Shown here piece by piece: positions 50,919 to 58,954 of a stretch of DNA of 64,000 nucleotides. Position numbers and translations under genes: made by a program. How positions within the stretch are numbered: the first letter of the stretch is position 1; each line of letters starts with the position of its first letter. Origin of the DNA: Streptomyces sp. CB01881 (GTDB lineage Bacteria; Actinomycetota; Actinomycetes; Streptomycetales; Streptomycetaceae). Under the pieces are notes generated by a model, which saw nothing but the letters and a program-made list of their open reading frames with translations, made no database searches and was not told the origin of the DNA. The stretch covers positions 671,130-735,129 of the forward strand of contig NZ_CP026498.1 in assembly GCF_002953255.1 (NCBI RefSeq), written 5' to 3'.

Positions 50919-51665
50919 CTACGACGCCACGAAGACGATCTCCCGTAGGGCACGCGCACCGGCCCGGTCGAGTACCACGGCCGACGCACAGCCGGCCGGC
51001 GGCTCCCCCGCACCCGCCAGCCTGCGGCGCAGCCGCCGGGCGGACTCGCGGTGCCGCGCGAAGGCGTACGCGGAGACCCGCTGCCCGCGGGCGTGCTGAC
51101 CGCCCCGGGCCTCGTCGGCGCTGGCATCCAGCAGGATCAGGTGCACCCGCCGCCCCTGCCGGGCCGCCGCCCGGACGAGCCAGCCCCGCACCCAGGGCAG
51201 CGCCCCGCAGTCGTGCACCGCGAGCGGGCCGCCGTCGAGCACCGCGCGGCGCAGCCGCCGGTAGTGCGCGGCCCGGACCAGCGGCCGGTAGACGAAATAC
51301 GGCAGCCAGCCGGGCAGCCGGGCCGCGTACTCGGCCCGCACCTGCTGGGAGTCGACCAGCCGGGCGGTGATGCACCGGCGCATCAGGGTGCTCTTGCCGC
51401 TGCCGGGCAGGCCGGAGACGACCAGCAGGTCGTCGGACCGGTAGTGCAGCGCGGCCGGCGCCTGCCCGGGACCGCCCTGCCGCAGGTCGTGCAGTCCGCG
51501 CGGGCGCAGCACCGGGCCGAGCGGACCGGCCTGGCCGTCCGCCCGCGCCGGGGCGCCTCCGCCGGCGGATCGCGGCACAGGCACCTGGGCCCCGGGCAGG
51601 CCCGCTCCGGACGGTCCCGTGCCGGTGGGCCCCGCCCCCGGCACCGTCGTCTTCGCCACCGGCAC
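50919..51665 (-). CDS. AAA/P-loop NTPase, zeta-toxin/kinase-like
   Basis: A 248-residue protein. A Pro/Gly/Ala-rich N-terminus of about 75 residues precedes a single P-loop domain: Walker A GLPGSGKSTL (about 83-92), LILLDASADEA (Walker B-like), and Arg-rich helices (RRLRRRLAGAG). Single-domain proteins of this build act as small-molecule or protein kinases; the substrate is unknown. Start GTG/ATG at 51665. No toxin-antitoxin partner is adjacent. Confidence 0.7.
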   Translation of the reverse strand: MPVAKTTVPGAGPTGTGPSGAGLPGAQVPVPRSAGGGAPARADGQAGPLGPVLRPRGLHDLRQGGPGQAPAALHYRSDDLLVVSGLPGSGKSTLMRRCITARLVDSQQVRAEYAARLPGWLPYFVYRPLVRAAHYRRLRRAVLDGGPLAVHDCGALPWVRGWLVRAAARQGRRVHLILLDASADEARGGQHARGQRVSAYAFARHRESARRLRRRLAGAGEPPAGCASAVVLDRAGARALREIVFVAS

Positions 51666-51885
51666 TCCCCCCTGACTCCCCGGCCTCCGCCTTTCGAAGG
51701 AGCCTGCCCTCCTCCAAGAGGAAGTAAAGACTAGTGGTCAGCGGCGGTCCGGCCGAGTCCTTTCACCGTCCGCTCACAGCACCGCACCGCCGCCACCCGG
51801 GCGCCGACGGCCGGCGACGCCGGGCCTGCGACGGGGGTGACGGCGGCGACGGGGGTGACGGCCGCGCGGCGGACGTCCGGGCCGG

Positions 51886-52812
51886 TCAGCCCAGCTGCGG
51901 GGCGATCCGGGAGGCGATCAGCTCCAGGTGGTCCAGGTCGTCCAGGTCGAGGATCTGGAGGTAGACGCGCCCGGTGCCGACGGCGGCGTAGCGGCCGAGC
52001 TTCTCCACCACCTCGTCCGGGGTGCCGGCCAGGCCGTTGGCCTTCAGTTCGCCGACCTCGCGGCCGATCGCGGCGGCCCGGCGGGCCACCTCGGCGTCGT
52101 CCCGGCCGACGCAGGCGACCAGGGCGTTGGAGTACACCAGGTCGTCGGCCTGCCGGCCGGCCTGCTCCACGGCGGCGCGGACGCGCCCGAACTGGGCGGC
52201 GCTCTCCTCGACCGAGGTGAACGGCATGTTGAACTCGTCGGCGAAGCGGGCGGCCAGCACCGGGGTGCGGGTCGGGCCCTTGCCGCCGACCAGGACGGGG
52301 ATCCTCTCCTGGACGGGCTTGGGCAGCGCCGGCGAGTCGGTCAGCCGGTAGTACCGCCCCTCGAAGTCGAAGGTGTCGCCGAGCTTGGTGTTCCAGAGGC
52401 CGGTGACGATCGCCAGCTGCTCCTCCAGCCGCCCGAACTTCTCCTTCGGAAAGGGGATGCCGTACGCGGTGTGCTCCTCCTCGTACCAGCCGGCGCCGAG
52501 GCCGAACTCGACCCGGCCGCCGCTCATCGCGTCGACCTGCGCGACCTGGATGGCGAGCACCCCGGGCAGCCGGAAGGTGGCGGCGGTCATCAGGGTGCCG
52601 AGCCGGATGGTGCTGGTGTCGCGGGCCAGGCCGGCCAGGGTGATCCAGGCGTCGGTCGGGCCGGGCAGGCCGCTGACACCGCCCATCTTCAGGTAGTGGT
52701 CGGAGCGGAAGAAGGCGCTGAAGGCGCCGAGCTCCTCCGCGGTCCGGGCGACGCGCAGCAGCGTGTCGTAGCTCGCGCCCTGCTGCGGTTCGGTGAAGAT
52801 TCGAAGATCCAT
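51886..52812 (-). CDS. LLM-class F420-dependent oxidoreductase
   Basis: A 308-residue luciferase-like monooxygenase-fold protein: MDLRIFTEPQQGASYDTLLR, LGAFSAFFRSDHYLKMGGVS, RLGTLMTAATFRLPGVLAIQ, DAMSGGRVEFGLGAGWYEEE, IPVLVGGKGPTRTP. Members with this TIGR03560-like layout use F420 rather than FMN and reduce or oxidise small molecules. ATG 52812 is chosen, but ATG 52821 is in frame. It is divergent from the DUF6401-like gene. Confidence 0.88.
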   Translation of the reverse strand: MDLRIFTEPQQGASYDTLLRVARTAEELGAFSAFFRSDHYLKMGGVSGLPGPTDAWITLAGLARDTSTIRLGTLMTAATFRLPGVLAIQVAQVDAMSGGRVEFGLGAGWYEEEHTAYGIPFPKEKFGRLEEQLAIVTGLWNTKLGDTFDFEGRYYRLTDSPALPKPVQERIPVLVGGKGPTRTPVLAARFADEFNMPFTSVEESAAQFGRVRAAVEQAGRQADDLVYSNALVACVGRDDAEVARRAAAIGREVGELKANGLAGTPDEVVEKLGRYAAVGTGRVYLQILDLDDLDHLELIASRIAPQLG

Positions 52813-53007
52813 ACGGGCCATTCTGGTCCAGAGCATCCCGCGCTCACGGCGGTTCGCCGGACACGGCGGGCGTCGGGGCGGCGAACGGCGGCGGTCCACG
52901 GGGTGGCCGGGGCCTCCCCGCGGAGGGTCCCCCTGGCCCGCGGCGGGGTGGCAAAGGTCTCAGCCGGAGCCGCCCGGAGGGCCGTCCGGCTCGCCTACCG
53001 TGGACGG

Positions 53008-53361
53008 ATGTTCGCCACGCCCGACGAGTCCCACCGAGGCTCCCCCGACCAGCCCGCCGGCTGTCCGCTACCCGGGATCGTCGCCGCCTTCACGCCGCGG
53101 CTCGCCGAGTTCGCCCTCCGGCCCGGCTTCGGCGCCGCGGTCGACCAGCACGCCGCCCAGATCCGCGAGCTGCTGTACGCGCAGGGCCCCGAGCTGCTGC
53201 CGCTGCCCCTGGACCGCACGGAGCTCTCGGACTACGCGCTCGGCCTCCTGGACGCGCTCGGCGAGACCGGCCGGCTGGAGCCGGTGGGGTACGACTACGC
53301 GGTGCACCGGCTGACCGCGATCTGCTGGCTGGTGCGCGAACAGGGCCTGCTCACGTCCTGA
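53008..53361 (+). CDS. Small actinobacterial protein, DUF6401-like
   Basis: A 117-residue protein with features I associate with DUF6401 (AAVDQHAAQIRELL, GYDYAVHRLTAICWLVREQG near the C-terminus). That family is often found near natural-product loci, but no cluster is present here. ATG 53008 with GTGGACGG upstream. Function unknown. Confidence 0.65.
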   Translation: MFATPDESHRGSPDQPAGCPLPGIVAAFTPRLAEFALRPGFGAAVDQHAAQIRELLYAQGPELLPLPLDRTELSDYALGLLDALGETGRLEPVGYDYAVHRLTAICWLVREQGLLTS

Positions 53362-53541
53362 CCGGCAGCCCTCAGCGGTCCTGCACACGCCCCGGCCGGC
53401 CCGGCCGGAGCGGTCCTGCACGCGTCCTGCACGCGTCCTGAACCGGACCGCCGGGCTGGGCCGCCCGGGTGACCCGCCCGCCGGCCGCCGACGGCGTACA
53501 GTGGCGGTCCACGGAACGGACGGCGGGGCGGGGCGGTACAG

Positions 53542-54351
53542 GTGAGCAGGAACGACGCGTCGGGCACGGTCAGGACCGGCCGCGAGGCCAGTGCGGGCGG
53601 GCACCGCGCGCTCGTCTGGCGCGAGCTGCCGGAGCAGCCGGCCGCCGCGGTGCTGGTCCTGCACGGCGGCGAGGAGCACAACCTCTCCCGGCCCGGCCCG
53701 CTCAACCTGCCCGGCCTGCGGATGTACGGGTTCCTGCGCGCGCTGCGCCACGAGACGACGGGCACGGGGGTGGCGATCGGCACCGTCCGCTACCGCCACC
53801 GGGGCTGGAACGGCGAACGTGCCGACGCCGCCCGGGACACCACCGCCGCGCTCGGCGACCTCGCCGAGGAGCTCGGCCACGTGCCGACCGTCCTGGTCGG
53901 CCACTCGATGGGCGGCCGGGCGGCCCTTCGCGCGGCCGGGCACCCGAACGTCACCGGCGTCATCGCCCTCGCCCCCTGGTGCCCGCCCGAGGACCCGTGC
54001 GAACAGCTCGCCGGCCGGGACGTGCTGATGCTGCACGGCGACCGGGACAAGATCACCTCCCCCGCCGAGACCCTCGGCTTCGCCACGCGGGGCCGGGCGG
54101 CCGGTGCCCGGGTCTGCGGCTACACCGTGTCGGGCAGCGGCCACGCCCTGCTCCAACGGATCGGCGACTGGCACCGCGCCACCGCCCGCCTCGGCGCCGG
54201 CCTGCTCGGCCTGCGCGACCTCCCCGCCGAGGTCACCGCCGCCCTCGCCCTCCCGGCCGACTCCCCCGACGCCCTCACCCTCGCCCTCCCCGCCCACCCC
54301 CGCACGGCGCCGCCCCGCCGCCCCGCCCCGGTTCTCCCGACGGACGCCTGA
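53542..54351 (+). CDS. Alpha/beta hydrolase (dienelactone hydrolase-like)
   Basis: A 269-residue cytoplasmic hydrolase: VLVLHGGEEHNLSRPGP, YRHRGWNGERADAARDT, nucleophile elbow VGHSMGGRAALRAA (Ser about 119), catalytic Asp in MLHGDRDKITSPAETLG and His in VSGSGHALLQRIGDW. The C-terminal 40 residues are a Pro/Ala tail of low complexity. GTG 53542 with AGGTGAGC context. Substrate unknown. Confidence 0.85.
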   Translation: MSRNDASGTVRTGREASAGGHRALVWRELPEQPAAAVLVLHGGEEHNLSRPGPLNLPGLRMYGFLRALRHETTGTGVAIGTVRYRHRGWNGERADAARDTTAALGDLAEELGHVPTVLVGHSMGGRAALRAAGHPNVTGVIALAPWCPPEDPCEQLAGRDVLMLHGDRDKITSPAETLGFATRGRAAGARVCGYTVSGSGHALLQRIGDWHRATARLGAGLLGLRDLPAEVTAALALPADSPDALTLALPAHPRTAPPRRPAPVLPTDA

Positions 54352-54389
54352 ACCGGCGGCGGGGTGCGTCGGGCGCCCGGCCGGAGTCC

Positions 54390-54593
54390 TCAGGCGCGCC
54401 CCAGGAGCCCGCGCACGTGTGCCTCCACCTGCTCGCGGTCGTAGCCGCGCCGCACGATCTTGAACTGGGGCGGCTGCGCAGGCGCCTCCCCGGTCTCCAG
54501 GGCGGCGAGGAAACCGTCGACCTGGCCGCGGTCGTAGCCCCGCCGCACCAGGTCGAAGCCACGGAAATCGGACGGTCCGGACGCTGTCACCAT
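54390..54593 (-). CDS. Mini-DivIVA-like protein (67 aa, two repeats)
   Basis: A 67-residue protein made of two copies of a DivIVA-type N-terminal motif: FDLVRRGYDRGQVDGFLAAL (residues about 13-32) and FKIVRRGYDREQVEAHVRGL (about 45-64), each with the membrane-binding RRGYD turn. DivIVA normally has one such motif followed by a coiled coil that marks curved membrane. Here the coiled coil is absent, so it may be a small polarity adaptor or a regulator that competes with DivIVA. The ATG at 54593 has GGAGGAGTGG upstream. It is divergent from the methyltransferase gene (79 bp apart). Confidence 0.7.
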   Translation of the reverse strand: MVTASGPSDFRGFDLVRRGYDRGQVDGFLAALETGEAPAQPPQFKIVRRGYDREQVEAHVRGLLGRA

Positions 54594-54672
54594 GGTGCCG
54601 ACCACTCCTCCACACGTGTCCCCCGCGAAATGTGATGGAGCGCCATCCGCGGAGCTGGCTAGATTGCCCGCC

Positions 54673-55467
54673 ATGGTAACGACCTCAGACCCGGCCGACT
54701 GGCGCACGGCCAACCGTGCGAACTGGGACGAGCGCGTCCCGATCCACGTCGCCGGCCGCTTCTACGACGTTCCCTCCTTCGTCGCGGGCGGCGACACGCT
54801 CCGGGACTTCGAGCTCACCGAAGTCGGCGTCGTCGGCGGGAAGAGCCTGCTCCACCTCCAGTGCCACATCGGGTTGGACACCCTCTCCTGGGCCCGCCGC
54901 GGAGCGACCGTCACCGGCCTCGACTTCTCCGCACCCGCCGTGGAGGTGGCCGGCGACCTCGCCGCCGAGATCGGCGCCACCACCGCCCGGTTCGTCACGG
55001 CGGACGTGTACGACGCCGTCCGGGCACTCGACGGACGCGCCTTCGACATCGTCTACACCGGCCGCGGCGCCCTGTGCTGGCTGCCGGACATCAACCGGTG
55101 GGCGCAGACCGTGGCGGCCCTGGTCGCTCCGGGGGGCTTCCTCTACCTGGCCGAGTTCCACCCCGTCGCCGACGTCCTCGCCGAGGACGGCCGCACCGTC
55201 GAGGGTGACTACTTCCGGCGCGGCCCCATGGTGTTCTACGAGCCCGGCACCTACGCCGACCCGGACGCGGCGACCACCGCCAACCTGACGTACGAATGGC
55301 TGCACGGCGTCGGCGACGTCGTCAGCGCGCTGACCGCCGCCGGCCTGCGCCTGGAGTTCCTGCACGAGCACGACGGCGGCCACTTCCGCCTCCCCGACGG
55401 GCGGGGCGTCCCGCTGGTCTACACGCTCCGGGCCACGAAGCCGGAGGACACCACGAAGGCGGGGTGA
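54673..55467 (+). CDS. Class I SAM-dependent methyltransferase
   Basis: A 264-residue methyltransferase: KSLLHLQCHIGLDTLSWARR (motif I variant LQCHIGLDT), VTGLDFSAPAVEVAGDLAAE, RAFDIVYTGRGALCWLPDIN and LVAPGGFLYLAEFHPVADV. The H-I-G-L motif I is characteristic of the methyltransf_11 class with HIG in place of GxG. ATG at 54673 with ATTGCCCGCC upstream, weak SD. Substrate unknown. Confidence 0.85.
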   Translation: MVTTSDPADWRTANRANWDERVPIHVAGRFYDVPSFVAGGDTLRDFELTEVGVVGGKSLLHLQCHIGLDTLSWARRGATVTGLDFSAPAVEVAGDLAAEIGATTARFVTADVYDAVRALDGRAFDIVYTGRGALCWLPDINRWAQTVAALVAPGGFLYLAEFHPVADVLAEDGRTVEGDYFRRGPMVFYEPGTYADPDAATTANLTYEWLHGVGDVVSALTAAGLRLEFLHEHDGGHFRLPDGRGVPLVYTLRATKPEDTTKAG

Positions 55468-55655
55468 CACCCGCCCCACCGTGTCGGCCGTCGCCCGGCC
55501 GTCGTGCGCGTATCCACCGTTACACAGCCGATGAGCTGCCGATGGACGCCCGTGACACGACCGGCCGGGGACCGCGACACGCGCCTCCTACCGTCACTGA
55601 CGACGCCCCGGCCGAACCCGGCCACGGGCGGACCACGACGAAGGGGACACACCGC

Positions 55656-56126
55656 ATGACCAGGAGCCGTACCCACCGTTCCGCCGCCCGTCGGGGCCTG
55701 GCGGTCTGCGCCCTCACCGGGGCCGCGCTGCTGACCACCGTCACCGGTGGAACGGCCTGGGCCGACGGAGGCACGAAGCCCACCCCGGCCCCGGCGTCCG
55801 CCGCGCCCAGCGCCCCCAGCGCGCCCAATGCCCCGGCCGTCAACGGCGCCACGCCGAGCGCCGCCCCCCAGCCGTCCCGCCCCGGGGCACCCACCGTCGC
55901 GGGCTCCGGCAACGGCACCACCGCGACCCCCGCCGCGCCGGCACCGGCCGGGGGTGGCGCGCCGCAGGTCCGCGAGGTGCCCAAGGGCGCGGCCCAGGCC
56001 GGGGACGGCTCCGGCTCGGCCGGCGACTCCGGCCTCATGCTCGTCGGCGGCGGCACCGTGGCCGCCGTCGGTGCCGGGGCGCTGGGCTTCGCCCTTCTGC
56101 GCCGCCGCTCCGGTGCGCGCGGCTGA
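55656..56126 (+). CDS. Surface-anchored Pro/Ala-rich protein, possible sortase substrate
   Basis: A 156-residue exported protein: signal peptide (LAVCALTGAALLTTVTGGTAWA, about residues 16-37), a low-complexity Pro/Ala/Ser/Asn stretch (about 38-105), then a C-terminal hydrophobic helix (LMLVGGGTVAAVGAGALGFA) with the positive tail LRRRSGARG. This is the cell-wall-sorting layout, but no LAXTG/LPXTG motif precedes the helix; VPKGAAQAGDG sits there instead. The adjacent class F sortase overlaps its end, so a non-canonical sorting signal is possible. It could alternatively be a plain membrane protein. Confidence 0.75.
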   Translation: MTRSRTHRSAARRGLAVCALTGAALLTTVTGGTAWADGGTKPTPAPASAAPSAPSAPNAPAVNGATPSAAPQPSRPGAPTVAGSGNGTTATPAAPAPAGGGAPQVREVPKGAAQAGDGSGSAGDSGLMLVGGGTVAAVGAGALGFALLRRRSGARG

Positions 56127-57021
56127 CACCGGTTCCGGGCCCTCCGGGCACCCCGCCGCCCCGCCCCCGCACGGTCACGTGCCGGGGTGGGGCGGCGGGC
56201 CCCTGCCGGACGACGGGAGGCCCGGAACCGGCGAGGCGGCGGACCGGACGGCACGGACGGACCCCGCCGGGCGCGGCGGTCACCGGACCGGCCGCCGTGG
56301 GGGGCGCCCCGGAGCCCACCGCGGGCGCCCGGCCTCCAGGACGGCCGTGGACGGGCTGCGCCGGACCGCCTTCGGCGCGGCCGGCCTGCTCTGCCTCGTC
56401 CTCGGCACCACCGTGGCGCTGTCGGGCCGGCACACCCCCGTGGTCCGCGTGGAACCCTCCGTACACAACGCCGCGGATCCGCCCGCGACGCCCGCGAAGG
56501 GCGCCGGCACGGGCACCGGCACGAGTGCACCCGCGGTACCCGCGAGCGGCCCGCGGCCCTTCGCCGCCTCCCCGCCGACCAGGCTGCTCGTCCCGGCGGC
56601 CGGCGTGGACGCCCCGGTCGTCGGACTCGGCCTGAACGCCGACGGCACGGTCGAGGTGCCGGCCGCCGACCGGGGCGGCGAGGTCGGCTGGTACCGCAAC
56701 GGTCCGACCCCCGGCGAGACCGGCCCCGCCGTCCTGATCGGGCACTACGACACCGCGCACGGCCCGGCCGTCTTCCAGGCGATGCCGAAGCTCCGCCCGG
56801 GCGACACCATCCAGGTCCGGCGGGCCGACGGCAGCACGGTCGACTTCCGCGTCCGCACGCTGTTGCAGGCCTCGAAGGACCGGTTCCCGACTGAGACGGT
56901 CTACGGCGACACCGCGGCGCCCGAGCTGCACCTGATCACCTGTGGCGGCCGGATCGGCCCGGACGGCCACTGGACCGACAACATCATCATCCTGGCGGAC
57001 CTGGTCACCAAGGCCGGGTGA
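56113..57021 (+). CDS. Class F sortase
   Basis: A 302-residue sortase. A low-complexity N-terminus (about 1-75), one transmembrane helix (LLCLVLGTTVALSG, about 93-106), then the sortase barrel: GLGLNADGTVEVPAADRGG, GHYDTAHGPAVF with catalytic His211, and LHLITCGG with catalytic Cys277. Class F sortases of actinobacteria attach proteins to the wall or housekeep surface proteins. The GTG at 56113 overlaps the preceding surface-protein gene by 14 nt, supporting a functional pair. It is followed by a 18-bp terminator. Confidence 0.9.
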   Translation: MRAADTGSGPSGHPAAPPPHGHVPGWGGGPLPDDGRPGTGEAADRTARTDPAGRGGHRTGRRGGRPGAHRGRPASRTAVDGLRRTAFGAAGLLCLVLGTTVALSGRHTPVVRVEPSVHNAADPPATPAKGAGTGTGTSAPAVPASGPRPFAASPPTRLLVPAAGVDAPVVGLGLNADGTVEVPAADRGGEVGWYRNGPTPGETGPAVLIGHYDTAHGPAVFQAMPKLRPGDTIQVRRADGSTVDFRVRTLLQASKDRFPTETVYGDTAAPELHLITCGGRIGPDGHWTDNIIILADLVTKAG

Positions 57022-57113
57022 GAGGGGCGGGCCGGGGTCGGGGGGCCGCCGGCGTGTCACGGCCCCGACCGCCCCGGCCACCCCCGACCCGGCCCGGCCC
57101 GACCGCCCAGCCC

Positions 57114-57161
57114 GCCCCCGGTTCCGTCCGCAACCATCCGGCCGCGGGCGGAACCGGGGGC
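57114..57161 (+). terminator. Strong hairpin terminator after the sortase operon
   Basis: An 18-bp stem (57114-57131 with 57144-57161, one G-T pair) with a 12-nt loop, 93 nt after the sortase stop and 25 nt before the next operon. Confidence 0.75.
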
Positions 57162-57185
57162 TCCTGTTAGGACGACCTAGTCACC

Positions 57186-58115
57186 GTGGACGAACCGGCG
57201 CATCGCCGCAGATCAGGAGGGAGGCCACGGACCGTGGCAGCAGCATTGACGGCCCGGCTGCGGGCCGGTGTGCCGTCCCTGGCCGGTGCGGCCGTCGCGA
57301 TTGCCGGGCTGGCCGCGCTCCTGGCCGGTTGCGCGACGCCCGGCGAGCTGCGGGACAACGGTGTCACCGCGCGGGTCACCCCACCCACGGTGCCCCAGCC
57401 GCTCTGGTCGGACCTCGCGGCGGCTCCGCCCCCGACCTCAAGCGGCCGTGCCACCGAGCCGCCGCCGCAGCCCGTCCCGGACGTCACGGCGCCGGGCCAG
57501 GACATCACGGCGCTCGACCTCCGCACCCTCCTGGCCAAGGACCCCGGGGTGACGGCCGACGAGCGTCGCGCCCTCGACGGCTGCCCCGGCTGCGAGCTCC
57601 GCAGCCCCGAGTTCCGCGACCTCACCGGCGACGGGCGGCCCGAGCTGGTCACCGCGGTCGGCACGGCCACGGGGGTGGTGCTGCACGTGTACACCCTGAC
57701 CGGGGACCACGTGCTGCCGGTGCTGCGGGTGCAGGTGTTGAAGGGCTTCAGTGCGAAGACAGTCGGCTCCGACCTGTGGCTGGACGAACCGACCTCCGTT
57801 TCCGCCCAGACCAGAAGCCACTATGGCTGGGACGGGGTCCGGCTCAGCCTGCTGGAGCAGAAGCTGGAGGGGATCGGCTCGATCCCGGTCCCCGCCCAGG
57901 GCAGCACCGACCCTGCGGTGACGCCGTCCTCGGGTCCCGGCGCGCCGCCCGACGCGGCCCGCCCGTCCGTCCGGCCGACCGCCGTCCCGGCCCCCCCGGG
58001 CCGGACCGCCGTCCCCGGGAACGGCACCGGCGGAGCGGGCACCACCCCCCGCACCGCGACCCCCGTCCCGGCACCGCCCGCCCGTCCGACCTCAGCCCCG
58101 GAAGCGAAGCCATGA
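57186..58115 (+). CDS. Lipoprotein, CseA-like position
   Basis: A 309-residue lipoprotein: long n-region with RLRAGVP, hydrophobic segment and lipobox LLAGC at about 46-50. The extracytoplasmic part has one conserved-looking module (TALDLRTLLAKDPGVTADER, LTGDGRPELVTAVGTATGV, VLHVYTLTGDHVLPVLRVQV, SHYGWDGVRLSLLE) resembling FG-GAP-like or CseA-type domains, then a Pro-rich tail of 90 residues. It overlaps the response regulator gene by 4 nt. By position it could modulate the kinase, as CseA does with CseC. That comparison is inference. Confidence 0.75.
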   Translation: MDEPAHRRRSGGRPRTVAAALTARLRAGVPSLAGAAVAIAGLAALLAGCATPGELRDNGVTARVTPPTVPQPLWSDLAAAPPPTSSGRATEPPPQPVPDVTAPGQDITALDLRTLLAKDPGVTADERRALDGCPGCELRSPEFRDLTGDGRPELVTAVGTATGVVLHVYTLTGDHVLPVLRVQVLKGFSAKTVGSDLWLDEPTSVSAQTRSHYGWDGVRLSLLEQKLEGIGSIPVPAQGSTDPAVTPSSGPGAPPDAARPSVRPTAVPAPPGRTAVPGNGTGGAGTTPRTATPVPAPPARPTSAPEAKP

Positions 58116-58954
58116 ACGCCGCAGTTCCGCCCGCCCACCCGCACATCCTGATCGTCGAGGACGACGAGGTGATCCGGGAGGCCACCCGGATGGCCCTGGA
58201 GCGGTACGGTTTCCCCGTCTCCACCGCCGCCGACGGGCTGGAGGGACTGGAGGCGTTCCACGCCGTCCGCCCGGACCTGCTGCTGCTCGACGTGATGCTG
58301 CCGCTCCTGGACGGGGTCGGCCTCTGTCGGCGGATCCGCGAGGAGAGCCAGCTGCCGATCCTGATGATGTCGGCGCGCACCGACCCGGTCGACGTGGTCT
58401 CTGGGCTGGAGGCCGGTGCGGACGACTACGTCGTCAAGCCGTTCGAGAGCGCGGTGCTGGTGGCCCGGATCCGGACGGTGCTGCGCCGGGTCCGGGTGGT
58501 GCCGGCCATCGAGGCCGCGCCGCCCGTCCCGGCCGTTCCCGCCGTTCCCGCCGTCGCCGCAGCGGCCGTCCCGGCGCCGGCCGCCGTCCCGGGCTCGGCG
58601 GCGGCACCGGTGGAACCCGCGCCTCCCGGGGCGCCCGCGGCTCCCGCCGAGCCCCCGGCGCGGACGGTGCGCAGCCTGGACGGGATGGAGGTGGACACCG
58701 ACAGCATGGAGGTGCGGGTGCACGGCCGGCTCGTCCCGCTCACGCCGACCGAGCTGCGGCTGCTGCTGGAGTTCACCGCCGCGCCCGGCATCGTGCTGGA
58801 ACGTTCCGGCCTGCTGGAGCGGGTCTGGGACTACGAGTGGGGCGCCGACACCCGGGTGGTGGACGTCCACGTGCAACGGCTGCGCGCGAAGATCGGCGCC
58901 GGCCGGATCGAGACGGTGCGCGGGTTCGGCTACAAGCTGCGGCGCCCGGCATGA
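58112..58954 (+). CDS. OmpR/PhoB-family response regulator, CseB-like
   Basis: A 280-residue regulator: receiver about 10-120 (ILIVEDDEVIREATRMALER, phospho-acceptor Asp60 in LLLLDVMLPLLDG, GLEAGADDYVVKPF) and a C-terminal winged helix about 190-280 (LTPTELRLLLEFTAAPGIVL, VWDYEWGADTRVVDVHVQRL). Between them is an unusually long linker of about 65 residues made mostly of Ala, Pro and Val. The sequence VEDDEVIREATRMALER closely resembles CseB. It starts with ATGA overlap after the lipoprotein and overlaps the kinase gene the same way. Confidence 0.9.
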   Translation: MNAAVPPAHPHILIVEDDEVIREATRMALERYGFPVSTAADGLEGLEAFHAVRPDLLLLDVMLPLLDGVGLCRRIREESQLPILMMSARTDPVDVVSGLEAGADDYVVKPFESAVLVARIRTVLRRVRVVPAIEAAPPVPAVPAVPAVAAAAVPAPAAVPGSAAAPVEPAPPGAPAAPAEPPARTVRSLDGMEVDTDSMEVRVHGRLVPLTPTELRLLLEFTAAPGIVLERSGLLERVWDYEWGADTRVVDVHVQRLRAKIGAGRIETVRGFGYKLRRPA

